Positions 28,892 to 38,973 of a DNA stretch of 64,000 nucleotides are shown piece by piece. Made by a program: the position numbers and the translations under genes. Under the pieces are notes generated by a model. That model had not been told where the DNA came from and searched no databases. It saw only the letters and a list, made by a program, of their open reading frames with translations. The first letter of the stretch is position 1. Each line of letters begins with the position of its first letter. The stretch covers positions 1 to 64,000 of the forward strand of contig NZ_JAJGNO010000008.1 in the NCBI RefSeq assembly GCF_020782235.1, written 5' to 3'. The DNA comes from Sphingobium naphthae. Its GTDB lineage: Bacteria; Pseudomonadota; Alphaproteobacteria; Sphingomonadales; Sphingomonadaceae.

Positions 28892-30115
28892 TCAACCCTT
28901 CGCAAACTTCCCCATGATGACCTTTCCTCCTGTCCGCAGCTCATCGAGGTAGTCGCTCCACCATTGAGCCATTCGCACGCGCTCGTCCCAATGCTTGCCG
29001 CGATGGTAGATGCCACGCACAACATTGCTGTCGCCATGTGCCAGGGCACGCTCGATCGCATCGGGATTCCAAAGGCCCGACTCGTTCAGGAATGTCGATG
29101 CTGTCGCACGGAGTCCGTGCGCGGTGACTTCTTCTTTCGAGTATCCCATGCGACGGAATGCGGCATTGAGCGTGTTTTCACTCATGGGACGCTTGGAGCT
29201 GCGCGCAGATGGAAAAACATATCCTTCGCGGCCGAGCATCTCGGCCAGATCAGTGAGATAGCCTCTAACCTGCTTGGAAAGCGGGACGGCATGCGCTCGG
29301 CGCGCTTTCATTTTACCGGCAGGGATCTTCCAGACCCCATCGACGAGGTCGATCTCATGCCATTCGGCGTGCCGGAGTTCGCCGGGGCGTACGAACACAT
29401 GCGGCGCTATCTGCAAAGCTAACTTCGTCACCATGTAGCCAGTGAAGTCGTCGATTGCGCGCAACAGCCCGCCTAGCTCGGTGGGCTCGAGGATTGCTGC
29501 ATAATGCGTGGCTCTCGGCGTTACGAGAGCGCCCTTCAGCATACTGGTCGGATCGGATTTGCAGCGGGTGGTAGCAACACCGTAGCGAAACACGCGGCCT
29601 GCGAACGAGCGGCATTTCTTCGCAGTCTCGTGCTTACCGGTGGCTTCCAGCCGTTTGAGGGGAGCCAGGACTTCGAACGGCTCGATCTCGTCGATGGGTC
29701 GGTTCCCGATGGCAGGCGCAAGCTTGTCGAGGAAATAATTGGCCTTGACGATCGTGCCATCGGCACGGCCATTCTGGACCATCATCTGTTCAATATACTC
29801 ACGTGCGACTGCCTCGAACGTCTGTGCAGAAAGGAACTCGGCGCGGATTTTCCGCTTCCGCTTCTCAAAGGCCGGGTCGCCCCCTGAAGCAACAGCTCGT
29901 CGTGCCTCGTAGGCTTCGTCTCGCGCTTGCTTGAGGCTGATGTCTGGATAGCTGCCGATGCAGAGCTTCTTTTGCGCGCCGCCGATCCGGTATCGGAATC
30001 GCCAAAGCTTGCCGCCGGTGGGCGTGACCTCAACATATAGGCCGCGCTCATCGGTGACCTTGTAGGGCTTATCCTTGGGCTTGAGAGCTCGGAGTCGAGT
30101 ATCTGTCAGCGGCAT
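28892..30115 (-). CDS. int: Tyrosine-type site-specific integrase (tRNA-targeting, P4-like)
   Basis: The 407-residue integrase has the DUF4102-type N-terminal arm-binding domain (TDTRLRALKPKDKPYKVTDE, GLYVEVTPTGGKLWRFRYR), a SAM-like core-binding domain and the catalytic domain. The catalytic residues are visible: Arg in FVRPGELRHAEW, His-x-x-Arg in TAHGLRATAS, His in LAHGDSNVV and the nucleophilic Tyr in RGIYHRG. It lies 165 bases from the 3' end of tRNA-Leu and is transcribed into the island, the normal position for an element that integrates at a tRNA gene. A complete catalytic set suggests it is functional. Confidence 0.96.
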   Translation of the reverse strand: MPLTDTRLRALKPKDKPYKVTDERGLYVEVTPTGGKLWRFRYRIGGAQKKLCIGSYPDISLKQARDEAYEARRAVASGGDPAFEKRKRKIRAEFLSAQTFEAVAREYIEQMMVQNGRADGTIVKANYFLDKLAPAIGNRPIDEIEPFEVLAPLKRLEATGKHETAKKCRSFAGRVFRYGVATTRCKSDPTSMLKGALVTPRATHYAAILEPTELGGLLRAIDDFTGYMVTKLALQIAPHVFVRPGELRHAEWHEIDLVDGVWKIPAGKMKARRAHAVPLSKQVRGYLTDLAEMLGREGYVFPSARSSKRPMSENTLNAAFRRMGYSKEEVTAHGLRATASTFLNESGLWNPDAIERALAHGDSNVVRGIYHRGKHWDERVRMAQWWSDYLDELRTGGKVIMGKFAKG

Positions 30116-30280
30116 GTGGGGGCCTTTTCATCTGGGCCTTTGCGAAACGGCCTCAAAAGGCCCACAAAAGTGTCTGGAACCCCCGAGAACAGGCGGGACG
30201 ATCCGGAACGATCCAAGGGCCAAATCCCTAGGATTTCTGCGGGTTTTATAGATTATTTGGGAGAACGTGAGAAGAACAAA

Positions 30281-30367
30281 TGGTGCCCAGAAGAGGACTC
30301 GAACCTCCACGACCTTGCGATCGCCAGCACCTGAAGCTGGTGCGTCTACCAATTCCGCCATCTGGGC
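30281..30367 (-). tRNA. tRNA-Leu (anticodon CAG), island integration site
   Basis: The minus strand reads GCCCAGA as the 5' acceptor arm and TCTGGGC-ACCA at the 3' end, with the D-arm GGCGGAATTGGTAGACGC, the anticodon loop TTCAGGT (anticodon CAG), a long variable arm as in class II tRNAs, and the T-arm GGTTCGAGTCC. The length with CCA is 87 bases. The 3' end faces the integrase gene, so the att core is expected within the T-arm and acceptor part. Confidence 0.95.
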
Positions 30368-30495
30368 ACGGGGTAGGAGCGCGCCTCTAGCTGGTGCTTT
30401 TGGGGCTGTCAACGCGCAGCCGCATTATTTTTTGGGTTTCGTTCAAAAGGACGGCTAAAGGCCAACTTCCCCGTCTGTTGAGGATGTTGCCGCTC

Positions 30496-31251
30496 ATGCC
30501 CGATGCCCTGTCCGCGCCGCCCGCCTATCTCGCTCGCCCCGACGGATTGCGGCTGGCCTATCGTCACAGCGCCGGCGCGGGGCCGACCCTTGTCTTCCTG
30601 CCGGGCTATATGTCCGACATGGAAGGGGGCAAGGCGGTTGCGCTGCATGGCTGGGCGCAGCGGCAGGGGCGAGCGATGCTGCGGCTCGACTATGCCGGCA
30701 ATGGCGCGAGCGAGGGGCGCTTTGCCGATGGCACGCTGGCGAGCTGGCGCGACGACGTGCTGCTGCTGATCGACCGGCTGGTCGACGGGCCGGTGGTGCT
30801 GGTGGGCTCCTCCATGGGCGGCTGGCTGGCGCTGCTGGTGGCGCTGGCGCAGCCCGAGCGCGTGGCGGGCCTAATCGGGATCGCCGCGGCGCCCGACTTC
30901 ACCCAATGGGGCTTTACCGACGCGGACAAGGCGCTGCTGCGCACCGAGGGCCGCATCGAGGAACCCGCGCCCTATGGCGACCAGCCCTATGTGACGACGC
31001 GCGCCTTCTGGGAATCGGGGCAGGCGCTGCGGCTGCTGGAGGGCGAGATCGCGATCGATTGCCCGGTGCGGCTGCTGCAGGGCCAGGCCGATCCCGACGT
31101 GCCCTGGGACATCGCCCTGCGCACCGCGGCGCAGCTGCGTTCATCCGATGTGCAGACGCTGCTGATTAAGGATGGCGACCACCGCCTGTCGCGCGACGGC
31201 GACATCGCCCTGCTGATCCGCACCGTTTCCACCCTGCTGGATAGTCTCTGA
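30496..31251 (+). CDS. Alpha/beta hydrolase family protein
   Basis: The 251-residue protein has an alpha/beta hydrolase fold: the oxyanion-region LVFLPGYMSDMEGG, the nucleophile elbow VGSSMGGWLALL (Ser), the acid in LLQGQADPDVPWD and the His in IKDGDHRLSRDGD. The family includes esterases, lipases and acyl-peptide hydrolases, and the substrate cannot be inferred. The ATG at 30496 was chosen because an in-frame ATG at 30484 is too close to the GAGG site and earlier residues would read into the tRNA side. The stop overlaps the next start by one base (TGATG). Confidence 0.88.
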   Translation: MPDALSAPPAYLARPDGLRLAYRHSAGAGPTLVFLPGYMSDMEGGKAVALHGWAQRQGRAMLRLDYAGNGASEGRFADGTLASWRDDVLLLIDRLVDGPVVLVGSSMGGWLALLVALAQPERVAGLIGIAAAPDFTQWGFTDADKALLRTEGRIEEPAPYGDQPYVTTRAFWESGQALRLLEGEIAIDCPVRLLQGQADPDVPWDIALRTAAQLRSSDVQTLLIKDGDHRLSRDGDIALLIRTVSTLLDSL

Positions 31252-32099
31252 TGCCCTTTTTCCTGCCGCTCCTGCTCCAGGCTTATGATCCCGAGATCGA
31301 GGCGGTGATGAACCGCAGCCGCCGGGAAAAACAGGCGGAGGCCGCGGCGGCATCGGCTTCGGCGACGCGCACCGACGGCAGGATTCCCGTACCCGCCAAA
31401 TATGCCGCGCCCTTCCAGGCCTGCCTGGACGAAGCGACGCAATCGCCCGAGGCCGGCGTCGCCTTCGCGCAGAAATGGCGGATCGATGGCGGCAGCTTCT
31501 ACGCGCGTCACTGCATGGGCTTTGCCTATGCCCGCGCCGAACGCTGGTCGCCCGCCATCGTCGCCTTCGAACAGGCGGCCGAGGAAGCCGAGCGCGAGGG
31601 CGAAGTGGCGCAAAGCGCGCGCCTGTGGGCGCAGGCCGGCAATGCCGCGCTCGCCAGCGGGGATGCGGCCAAGGCGCGGCAGGATTTCGACGCGGCGCTG
31701 GCGCGCGGTATGGCGGACGGGCTGGAAAAGGGCGAGGTCCATCTCGACCGGGCGCGTGCGCTGGTGGCGCTGGGCGAAGGCGACGCGGCGCGGGAGTCGC
31801 TCGACGTCGCGCTGGCGCAGGCGCCGCAGGATCCGCTCGGCTGGCTGCTGTCGGCGACGCTCGCGCGGCGGCAGGGTGAAATGCGGCTGGCGCAGGCGCA
31901 TGTCGCGCGCGCGGTGCAGCTGTCCCCCGACGACCCGTCGGTAGCGCTGGAAGAAGGCAATATCGCCATCCTGACCGATCATGCCGACGTCGCCCGATCG
32001 GCCTGGGAGCGGGCGGTGAAGCTGGCGCCCGACAGCCCGGCGGGTAAGGCGGCGGCGGACAATCTGTCGCGGCTGCCGCAGGCCGCGCCGGCGGGCTGA
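31251..32099 (+). CDS. Tetratricopeptide repeat protein
   Basis: The 282-residue protein begins with a hydrophobic leader (PFFLPLLLQAYD) and is then mostly helical, with several TPR-like units from about residue 85 on (WSPAIVAFEQAAEEAEREGE, LWAQAGNAALASGDAAKARQ, ARALVALGEGDAARESLDVA, SATLARRQGEMRLAQAHVAR, ALEEGNIAILTDHADVARSA). TPR repeats mediate protein contacts. The gene is translationally coupled to the hydrolase upstream. No partner can be named. Confidence 0.88.
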   Translation: MPFFLPLLLQAYDPEIEAVMNRSRREKQAEAAAASASATRTDGRIPVPAKYAAPFQACLDEATQSPEAGVAFAQKWRIDGGSFYARHCMGFAYARAERWSPAIVAFEQAAEEAEREGEVAQSARLWAQAGNAALASGDAAKARQDFDAALARGMADGLEKGEVHLDRARALVALGEGDAARESLDVALAQAPQDPLGWLLSATLARRQGEMRLAQAHVARAVQLSPDDPSVALEEGNIAILTDHADVARSAWERAVKLAPDSPAGKAAADNLSRLPQAAPAG

Positions 32100-32203
32100 G
32101 CCGGCGCGTGCCCAGCGCCGCAAGCAAGACTTTGTCACGGAACCGGGACGCTGGCCGACCCGTTCGGCTCCGCGCGGCGGGCGTGACACAAGGAGACAGC
32201 GAA

Positions 32204-32422
32204 ATGGACAGCAAGGGCAAGCATGTGGTGGCGATCGGCCTGCTGCTGGCGGGTGCGCTGGCGACCGGCGCCTGCTCGCGCGGCGCGACGCGCGGCGGCC
32301 TGATCGGCGGCGCGGGCGGCGCGGTGGTCGGCAGCGCGACCGGGCTCGGCACGACCGAGGGCGCGGTGATCGGCGGCACCGCCGGCGCCATCATCGGCGA
32401 CGACGACGACCGCCGCAAATAA
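32204..32422 (+). CDS. Small glycine-zipper lipoprotein
   Basis: The 72-residue product starts after AAGGAGACAGCGAA and has a lipoprotein signal peptide (VVAIGLLLAGALATGAC). The mature part is a glycine-zipper segment (GGLIGGAGGAVVGSATGLG and AVIGGTAGAIIG) and ends in the charged DDDDRRK. Such proteins associate with the envelope and are often part of stress responses or osmotically induced; the precise function here is unknown. Confidence 0.8.
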   Translation: MDSKGKHVVAIGLLLAGALATGACSRGATRGGLIGGAGGAVVGSATGLGTTEGAVIGGTAGAIIGDDDDRRK

Positions 32423-32509
32423 GGCCTGGATCGCTGCCGGCGCCCTCAGACGGAACCGGCGGCGATCGCCCGACCGCCGGCCACTCCCGGCCGGCCGCCA
32501 CGTCAGCGC

Positions 32510-35279
<2,770 letters not shown>

Positions 35280-35333
35280 GAACCTGTCCTTTCCTGCGGT
35301 GTTGCGCTTGCTGGACAGAGAATGAGCGCATAG

Positions 35334-35351
35334 GTACTGAAAGTTAAGTAC
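35334..35351. promoter_or_regulatory. Inverted repeat between flavodoxin and HxlR genes
   Basis: GTACT (35334-35338) and AGTAC (35347-35351) form an inverted repeat with an 8-base centre in the divergent promoter region. HxlR-family regulators bind short repeats of similar sequence. Confidence 0.5.
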
Positions 35352-35380
35352 GCACCTTCAAGTAACCGGGAGCAAAGCCA

Positions 35381-35770
35381 ATGGACATGCCGGACTGGGT
35401 GGCGAGCGTTGATCCGTGCGACGCGGACTGCCCTTCGCGCGATCTGCTCGACCTGATCGGCGACCGCTGGAGCCTGCTCATCATGCTGGTGATCGGCCAG
35501 GGATTTCACCGCAATGGGGAAATCAGGCGCCGGGTCGGCGGCATCAGCCAGAAGATGCTGACGCAGACGCTGCGCGCACTGGAGGCCAATGGGCTGGTGG
35601 CGCGCCATGACTTCGCGACGGTCCCGCCCCATGTCGAATATCGGCTGACGCCGCTCGGCGTCTCGCTGGGCCATGCGGTGGGGCCGATGTTCCAGTGGAT
35701 CGAGGCCAGCTATCCCGCCGTGCTGCGCGCCCGCGCCGCCTATGCCGCGCGACAGGCGCAGGCGGCATGA
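35381..35770 (+). CDS. HxlR-family winged-helix regulator
   Basis: The 129-residue regulator has the HxlR domain: CPSRDLLDLIGDRWSLLIM at the start, with the family's typical Cys (CDADCPSRD), FHRNGEIRRRVGGISQKML as the recognition helix, and VEYRLTPLGVSLG in the wing. Cysteines near the N-terminus suggest a redox- or quinone-sensing role, as in YodB and QorR, which fits the divergent quinone reductase. The start follows GGGAGCAAAGCCA. It overlaps the next small membrane protein by 4 bases. Confidence 0.92.
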   Translation: MDMPDWVASVDPCDADCPSRDLLDLIGDRWSLLIMLVIGQGFHRNGEIRRRVGGISQKMLTQTLRALEANGLVARHDFATVPPHVEYRLTPLGVSLGHAVGPMFQWIEASYPAVLRARAAYAARQAQAA

Positions 35771-36057
35771 GCGCGCACCCGCCCCCTGATCTTGGCACCA
35801 AGGCCGGGCGCAAGGCCTTTCGCCACGAAATGCGCATGATCGCGGTGCGGCCGCGCCGCTGGGGCCTGTGGCTCTTGACCGCCGGCGCGTTGCTGATGAT
35901 CCTGCCGTCCGCGCTCGACCTGCACGCGATTTTCGGCTGGTCGCCCAGCTTGCTGGGGATCATGCTGATCGCGGCCGCGTTACCGCTGCTGGTAGCGGCG
36001 GCCATGCTGCGGCGACGTTATCGACGGGGGCGCCTGCTGATGCCCAGGGGGGAATGA
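35767..36057 (+). CDS. Small two-helix membrane protein
   Basis: The 96-residue protein has a basic N-terminal part, two membrane helices (WGLWLLTAGALLMILPSAL and SLLGIMLIAAALPLLVAAAM) and an Arg-rich end. It is translationally coupled to the HxlR regulator by a 4-base overlap and ends 4 bases before the peptidase gene. The family was not recognised. Confidence 0.7.
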   Translation: MSAHPPPDLGTKAGRKAFRHEMRMIAVRPRRWGLWLLTAGALLMILPSALDLHAIFGWSPSLLGIMLIAAALPLLVAAAMLRRRYRRGRLLMPRGE

Positions 36058-36061
36058 CGAG

Positions 36062-38194
36062 ATGAAGAGGATTTTGACTTTGGTTTCCGCTGCCCTGCTG
36101 AGCGGCGCCGGCGCACCGTCCGCGCCTGCCGCCAATCCCGCGCCCAATCCGGCCGACGACCCCTATATCTGGCTGGAGGACTGGACCGGCCCGCGCGCCA
36201 TGCAGTGGGTAGAGCAGGAAAATGCGGCGACGGAGGCGGCTTTCCGCAACGATCCGCGCTATGCCGGCTATTATCGCGACGCGCTCGCCATCGCCTCGGC
36301 CAAGGACCGCATCGCCATGCCGATGCAGGTTCATGGCCGCATCTATAATTTCTGGCGCGACGCCGATCATCCGCAGGGCATCTGGCGCTGGACCAGCGAG
36401 GCCGACTATGCCAGCGACGCGCCGCGCTGGACCACCGTGCTCGACCTTGACGCCCTGTCCAAGGCGGAAGGCAAAAAATGGGTGTGGAAGGGCGCATCCA
36501 TCCTCGATCCCGAAGAGCGGCTGGCGCTCATCAACCTGTCGGATGGCGGCGAGGACGCCGTCAGCCTGCGCGAATTCGACCTTCAGACCGGCCAGTTCGT
36601 CGACAATGGCTTTGCCATCCCCACGTCGAAGCAGAATGAAGCCTGGCTCGACCGCGACACTCTCCTGCTCGCCCGCGACTGGGGAGAGGGCACGATGACC
36701 AAGTCGGGCTATCCCTTCGTGGTGAAAGCGCTCAAGCGCGGCCAGCCGCTGTCGAGCGCGCAGGAAATCTATCGCGGCCAGCCCGGCGACCAGGTCGGCA
36801 CCTTCCCGCTCATCCTGTCCGACGGTTCGGGCCATCGCGCCGCCTTCCTCTATCGCGGCGTCACCTTCTTCGGCAATGAAACCTACCTCGTGACGCCGCA
36901 GGGCGTCCGCAAGCTGCCGCTGCCGGCCAAGAGCAATCTCCAGGGCATGGTCGATGGCCAGGTGCTGATCCAGACCAGCGAAGCCTGGGAAAGCGGCGGC
37001 GTCACCGTGCCGACCGGGTCGCTCGCCGCACTGCCCTTGAAGGCGCTGCAATCGGGCGAGACGCTGAAGCCGCAAATCCTGTTCGCGCCCTCGCCCCGCC
37101 AGTCGATCGACGGCGTCGCAGCGACGAAGGGCCATGTGATCCTGGCCTATAATGACAATGTGCGCGGCCGCGTCATGGTGCTGACGCCGGGCGCGCAGGG
37201 CTGGTCGAAGCAGCAGGTGGAGCTGCCCGACAACGCCACCATCTCGATCGCGTCGGCCAGCGACAAGAATGACAAGGCCTATCTGTCGGTCGCGGGCTTC
37301 CTGGCGCCGACGACGCTCTGGGCGATCGACGCCGCCAACCCCGCGCCCCGTCAGGTGAAGGCCATGCCCGCGCGCTTCGACGCCGAAGGGCTGGTGGTGG
37401 AACAATTTGAGGCGACGTCCAGCGACGGCACCAAGATTCCCTATTTCATCGTCCATCGGCAGGACCTGAAGGCGGACGGATCGACGCCGACGATCATGAC
37501 CGCCTATGGCGGCTTCGAAGTGCCGATGACGCCCAGCTATGCCGCCATCACCGGCAAGCTGTGGCTGGAGCGGGGCAACAGCTTCGTGCTCGCCAATATC
37601 CGCGGCGGCGGCGAATTCGGCCCCGCCTGGCACGAAGCGGGCCTCAAGACCAAGAGGCAGATCATCTATGATGATTTCGCCGCGGTCGCGCAGGACATTT
37701 TCGCGCGGAAATTGTCGAGCCCGGACAAATTCGGCATCTATGGCGGCTCCAATGGCGGGCTGCTGATGGGGGTGGAATTCAACCAGCATCCCGACCTCTG
37801 GAACGCGGTCGTCATCCAAGTGCCGCTGCTCGACATGATCCGCTACGAACAGATTGCGGCCGGCGCCTCCTGGGTCGATGAATATGGCAGCGTGTCGGTG
37901 CCGGAGGAAAAGGCGTTTCTCCAGACCATCTCGCCCTATGCCAACATCCGCAAGGGCGTGGACTATCCGACCCCCTATATCTGGACGACGACCAAGGACG
38001 ACCGCGTCGGCCCGCAACATGCCCGCAAGTTCGCGGCCCGCCTCAAGGAATATGGCATCCCCTATCATTTCTACGAGGACACCGCCGGCGGCCATTCGGG
38101 CGATGCCGACATCGAACAGGGCGCGCGCCTGCAGGCGATGCAGATGGTCTATTTCAGCCAGCGGCTGGAGGGGGAAACGCCCGGCGCGCGGTAA
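36062..38194 (+). CDS. Prolyl oligopeptidase family serine peptidase (secreted)
   Basis: The 710-residue enzyme has an N-terminal signal peptide (TLVSAALLSGAGAPSAPAA), a beta-propeller N-terminal region (DPYIWLEDWTGPRAMQWVEQ) and a C-terminal alpha/beta hydrolase domain. The catalytic triad is visible: Ser in YGGSNGGLLMGVE, Asp in TTKDDRVGPQHARKF and His in AGGHSGDAD. The family cleaves short peptides, often after proline. The signal peptide suggests a periplasmic enzyme. It could supply peptide nutrients, and it lies next to a TonB receptor locus, although the link is only positional. Confidence 0.94.
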   Translation: MKRILTLVSAALLSGAGAPSAPAANPAPNPADDPYIWLEDWTGPRAMQWVEQENAATEAAFRNDPRYAGYYRDALAIASAKDRIAMPMQVHGRIYNFWRDADHPQGIWRWTSEADYASDAPRWTTVLDLDALSKAEGKKWVWKGASILDPEERLALINLSDGGEDAVSLREFDLQTGQFVDNGFAIPTSKQNEAWLDRDTLLLARDWGEGTMTKSGYPFVVKALKRGQPLSSAQEIYRGQPGDQVGTFPLILSDGSGHRAAFLYRGVTFFGNETYLVTPQGVRKLPLPAKSNLQGMVDGQVLIQTSEAWESGGVTVPTGSLAALPLKALQSGETLKPQILFAPSPRQSIDGVAATKGHVILAYNDNVRGRVMVLTPGAQGWSKQQVELPDNATISIASASDKNDKAYLSVAGFLAPTTLWAIDAANPAPRQVKAMPARFDAEGLVVEQFEATSSDGTKIPYFIVHRQDLKADGSTPTIMTAYGGFEVPMTPSYAAITGKLWLERGNSFVLANIRGGGEFGPAWHEAGLKTKRQIIYDDFAAVAQDIFARKLSSPDKFGIYGGSNGGLLMGVEFNQHPDLWNAVVIQVPLLDMIRYEQIAAGASWVDEYGSVSVPEEKAFLQTISPYANIRKGVDYPTPYIWTTTKDDRVGPQHARKFAARLKEYGIPYHFYEDTAGGHSGDADIEQGARLQAMQMVYFSQRLEGETPGAR

Positions 38195-38201
38195 GGCCGC
38201 G

Positions 38202-38816
38202 TCAGTCCGCCCGGCCGATCCCCCGCTCGACCAGCGCATTGGCGATGGCGGCGATCTCCTCGGCCGGGCGGCTGTCGTCCCACACGCCATAGCGCAGCCC
38301 CAGGAACACGTTCATGCCCATGATCGCCCAGGCATGGACATCCTCCACATCCGCCCGCACGTCGCCGCGCGCCGCCGCCTTGGCCAGGCGCGCGGCCATG
38401 CGGCTGGCGGTATTTTCATAATGGGCGCGATAGGCGGCCTGGTCGACAAACTCCGCCTCGTCGATGATGCGATAGATTTCCTTGTGCGCCCGGGCGAACT
38501 CCAGGAAGCTCAGCAGGCCGATCCGCTCGGCATCGATGCCGTCGCGCGCCTGCGCGATCCGCGGTGACACATAGTCGCGCACTTGCCCTGACATGTCGTT
38601 GACCAGCGCGCGGAAAATATCGTCCTTGCTGTCGAAATAGGTGTAGAAACTGCCCAGCGCGCAGCCCGCCCGGCGCGTGATGCCGCTGATCGACCCGTCG
38701 TGAAATCCCTTCTCGCCAAATTCCTCCGCCGCCGCGGACAGCAGCGCGCGGCGGGTGCGCTCGCCCCGGGCGGTGCGCGGTGTCTTGTCGTCCTTCGCGG
38801 GCGCGCCAGCGGTCAT
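38202..38816 (-). CDS. TetR-family transcriptional regulator
   Basis: The 204-residue repressor has the TetR helix-turn-helix (about 20-65; AAAEEFGEKGFHDGSISGI and CALGSFYTYFDSKDDIFRAL) and a long C-terminal ligand domain. It is divergent from the TonB-dependent receptor gene, and a perfect inverted repeat lies between them (38883-38904). The ATG at 38816 follows GGGAG at good spacing; an in-frame ATG at 38828 has no usable site. The ligand is not predictable. Confidence 0.9.
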   Translation of the reverse strand: MTAGAPAKDDKTPRTARGERTRRALLSAAAEEFGEKGFHDGSISGITRRAGCALGSFYTYFDSKDDIFRALVNDMSGQVRDYVSPRIAQARDGIDAERIGLLSFLEFARAHKEIYRIIDEAEFVDQAAYRAHYENTASRMAARLAKAAARGDVRADVEDVHAWAIMGMNVFLGLRYGVWDDSRPAEEIAAIANALVERGIGRAD

Positions 38817-38882
38817 GCGATCTCCCATCCCTGTGTTCTTTTTGCCGCAGTCCTGCCGCGCCGTCAGGCTCCTCCTTATTTG

Positions 38883-38904
38883 AAGTTGAAAGCCGGTTCA
38901 ACTT
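38883..38904. promoter_or_regulatory. Perfect inverted repeat, probable TetR operator
   Basis: AAGTTGAA (38883-38890), AGCCGG, TTCAACTT (38897-38904) is an 8-6-8 perfect palindrome in the 157-bp gap between the tetR and TonB receptor genes. The position and symmetry fit a TetR-dimer site that would control both genes. Confidence 0.7.
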
Positions 38905-38973
38905 TCATTATCGAATCGGATCAAGGACGCGATCCGGCAGACCGGACGCTCCAGATTCAGGAGAGGAGTCCCC

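Larger units (their letters stand above)
1..30280. mobile_element. Genomic island / integrative element (right part) inserted at tRNA-Leu
   Basis: The right boundary is set by a tyrosine integrase gene (28892-30115) next to the 3' end of a tRNA-Leu gene (30281-30367), the usual arrangement for tRNA-targeting elements. The cargo to the left is accessory: metal resistance, alcohol oxidation, a ParB-like protein, a primase, a methyltransferase-helicase fusion, a lytic transglycosylase and an exported nuclease. To the right of the tRNA the genes are housekeeping (thiC, prfC, pheST, rplT). No long direct repeat of the tRNA 3' end was noticed elsewhere in the window, so the left att site probably lies upstream of position 1. 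No relaxase or type IV secretion genes are visible, so it could be an ICE, an IME or a decayed island. Confidence 0.75.

Noticed and set aside
1..30280. Left att repeat of the island
   Set aside because: I looked for a copy of the tRNA-Leu 3' segment elsewhere in the window and noticed none longer than a few bases; the left end is probably outside the window.
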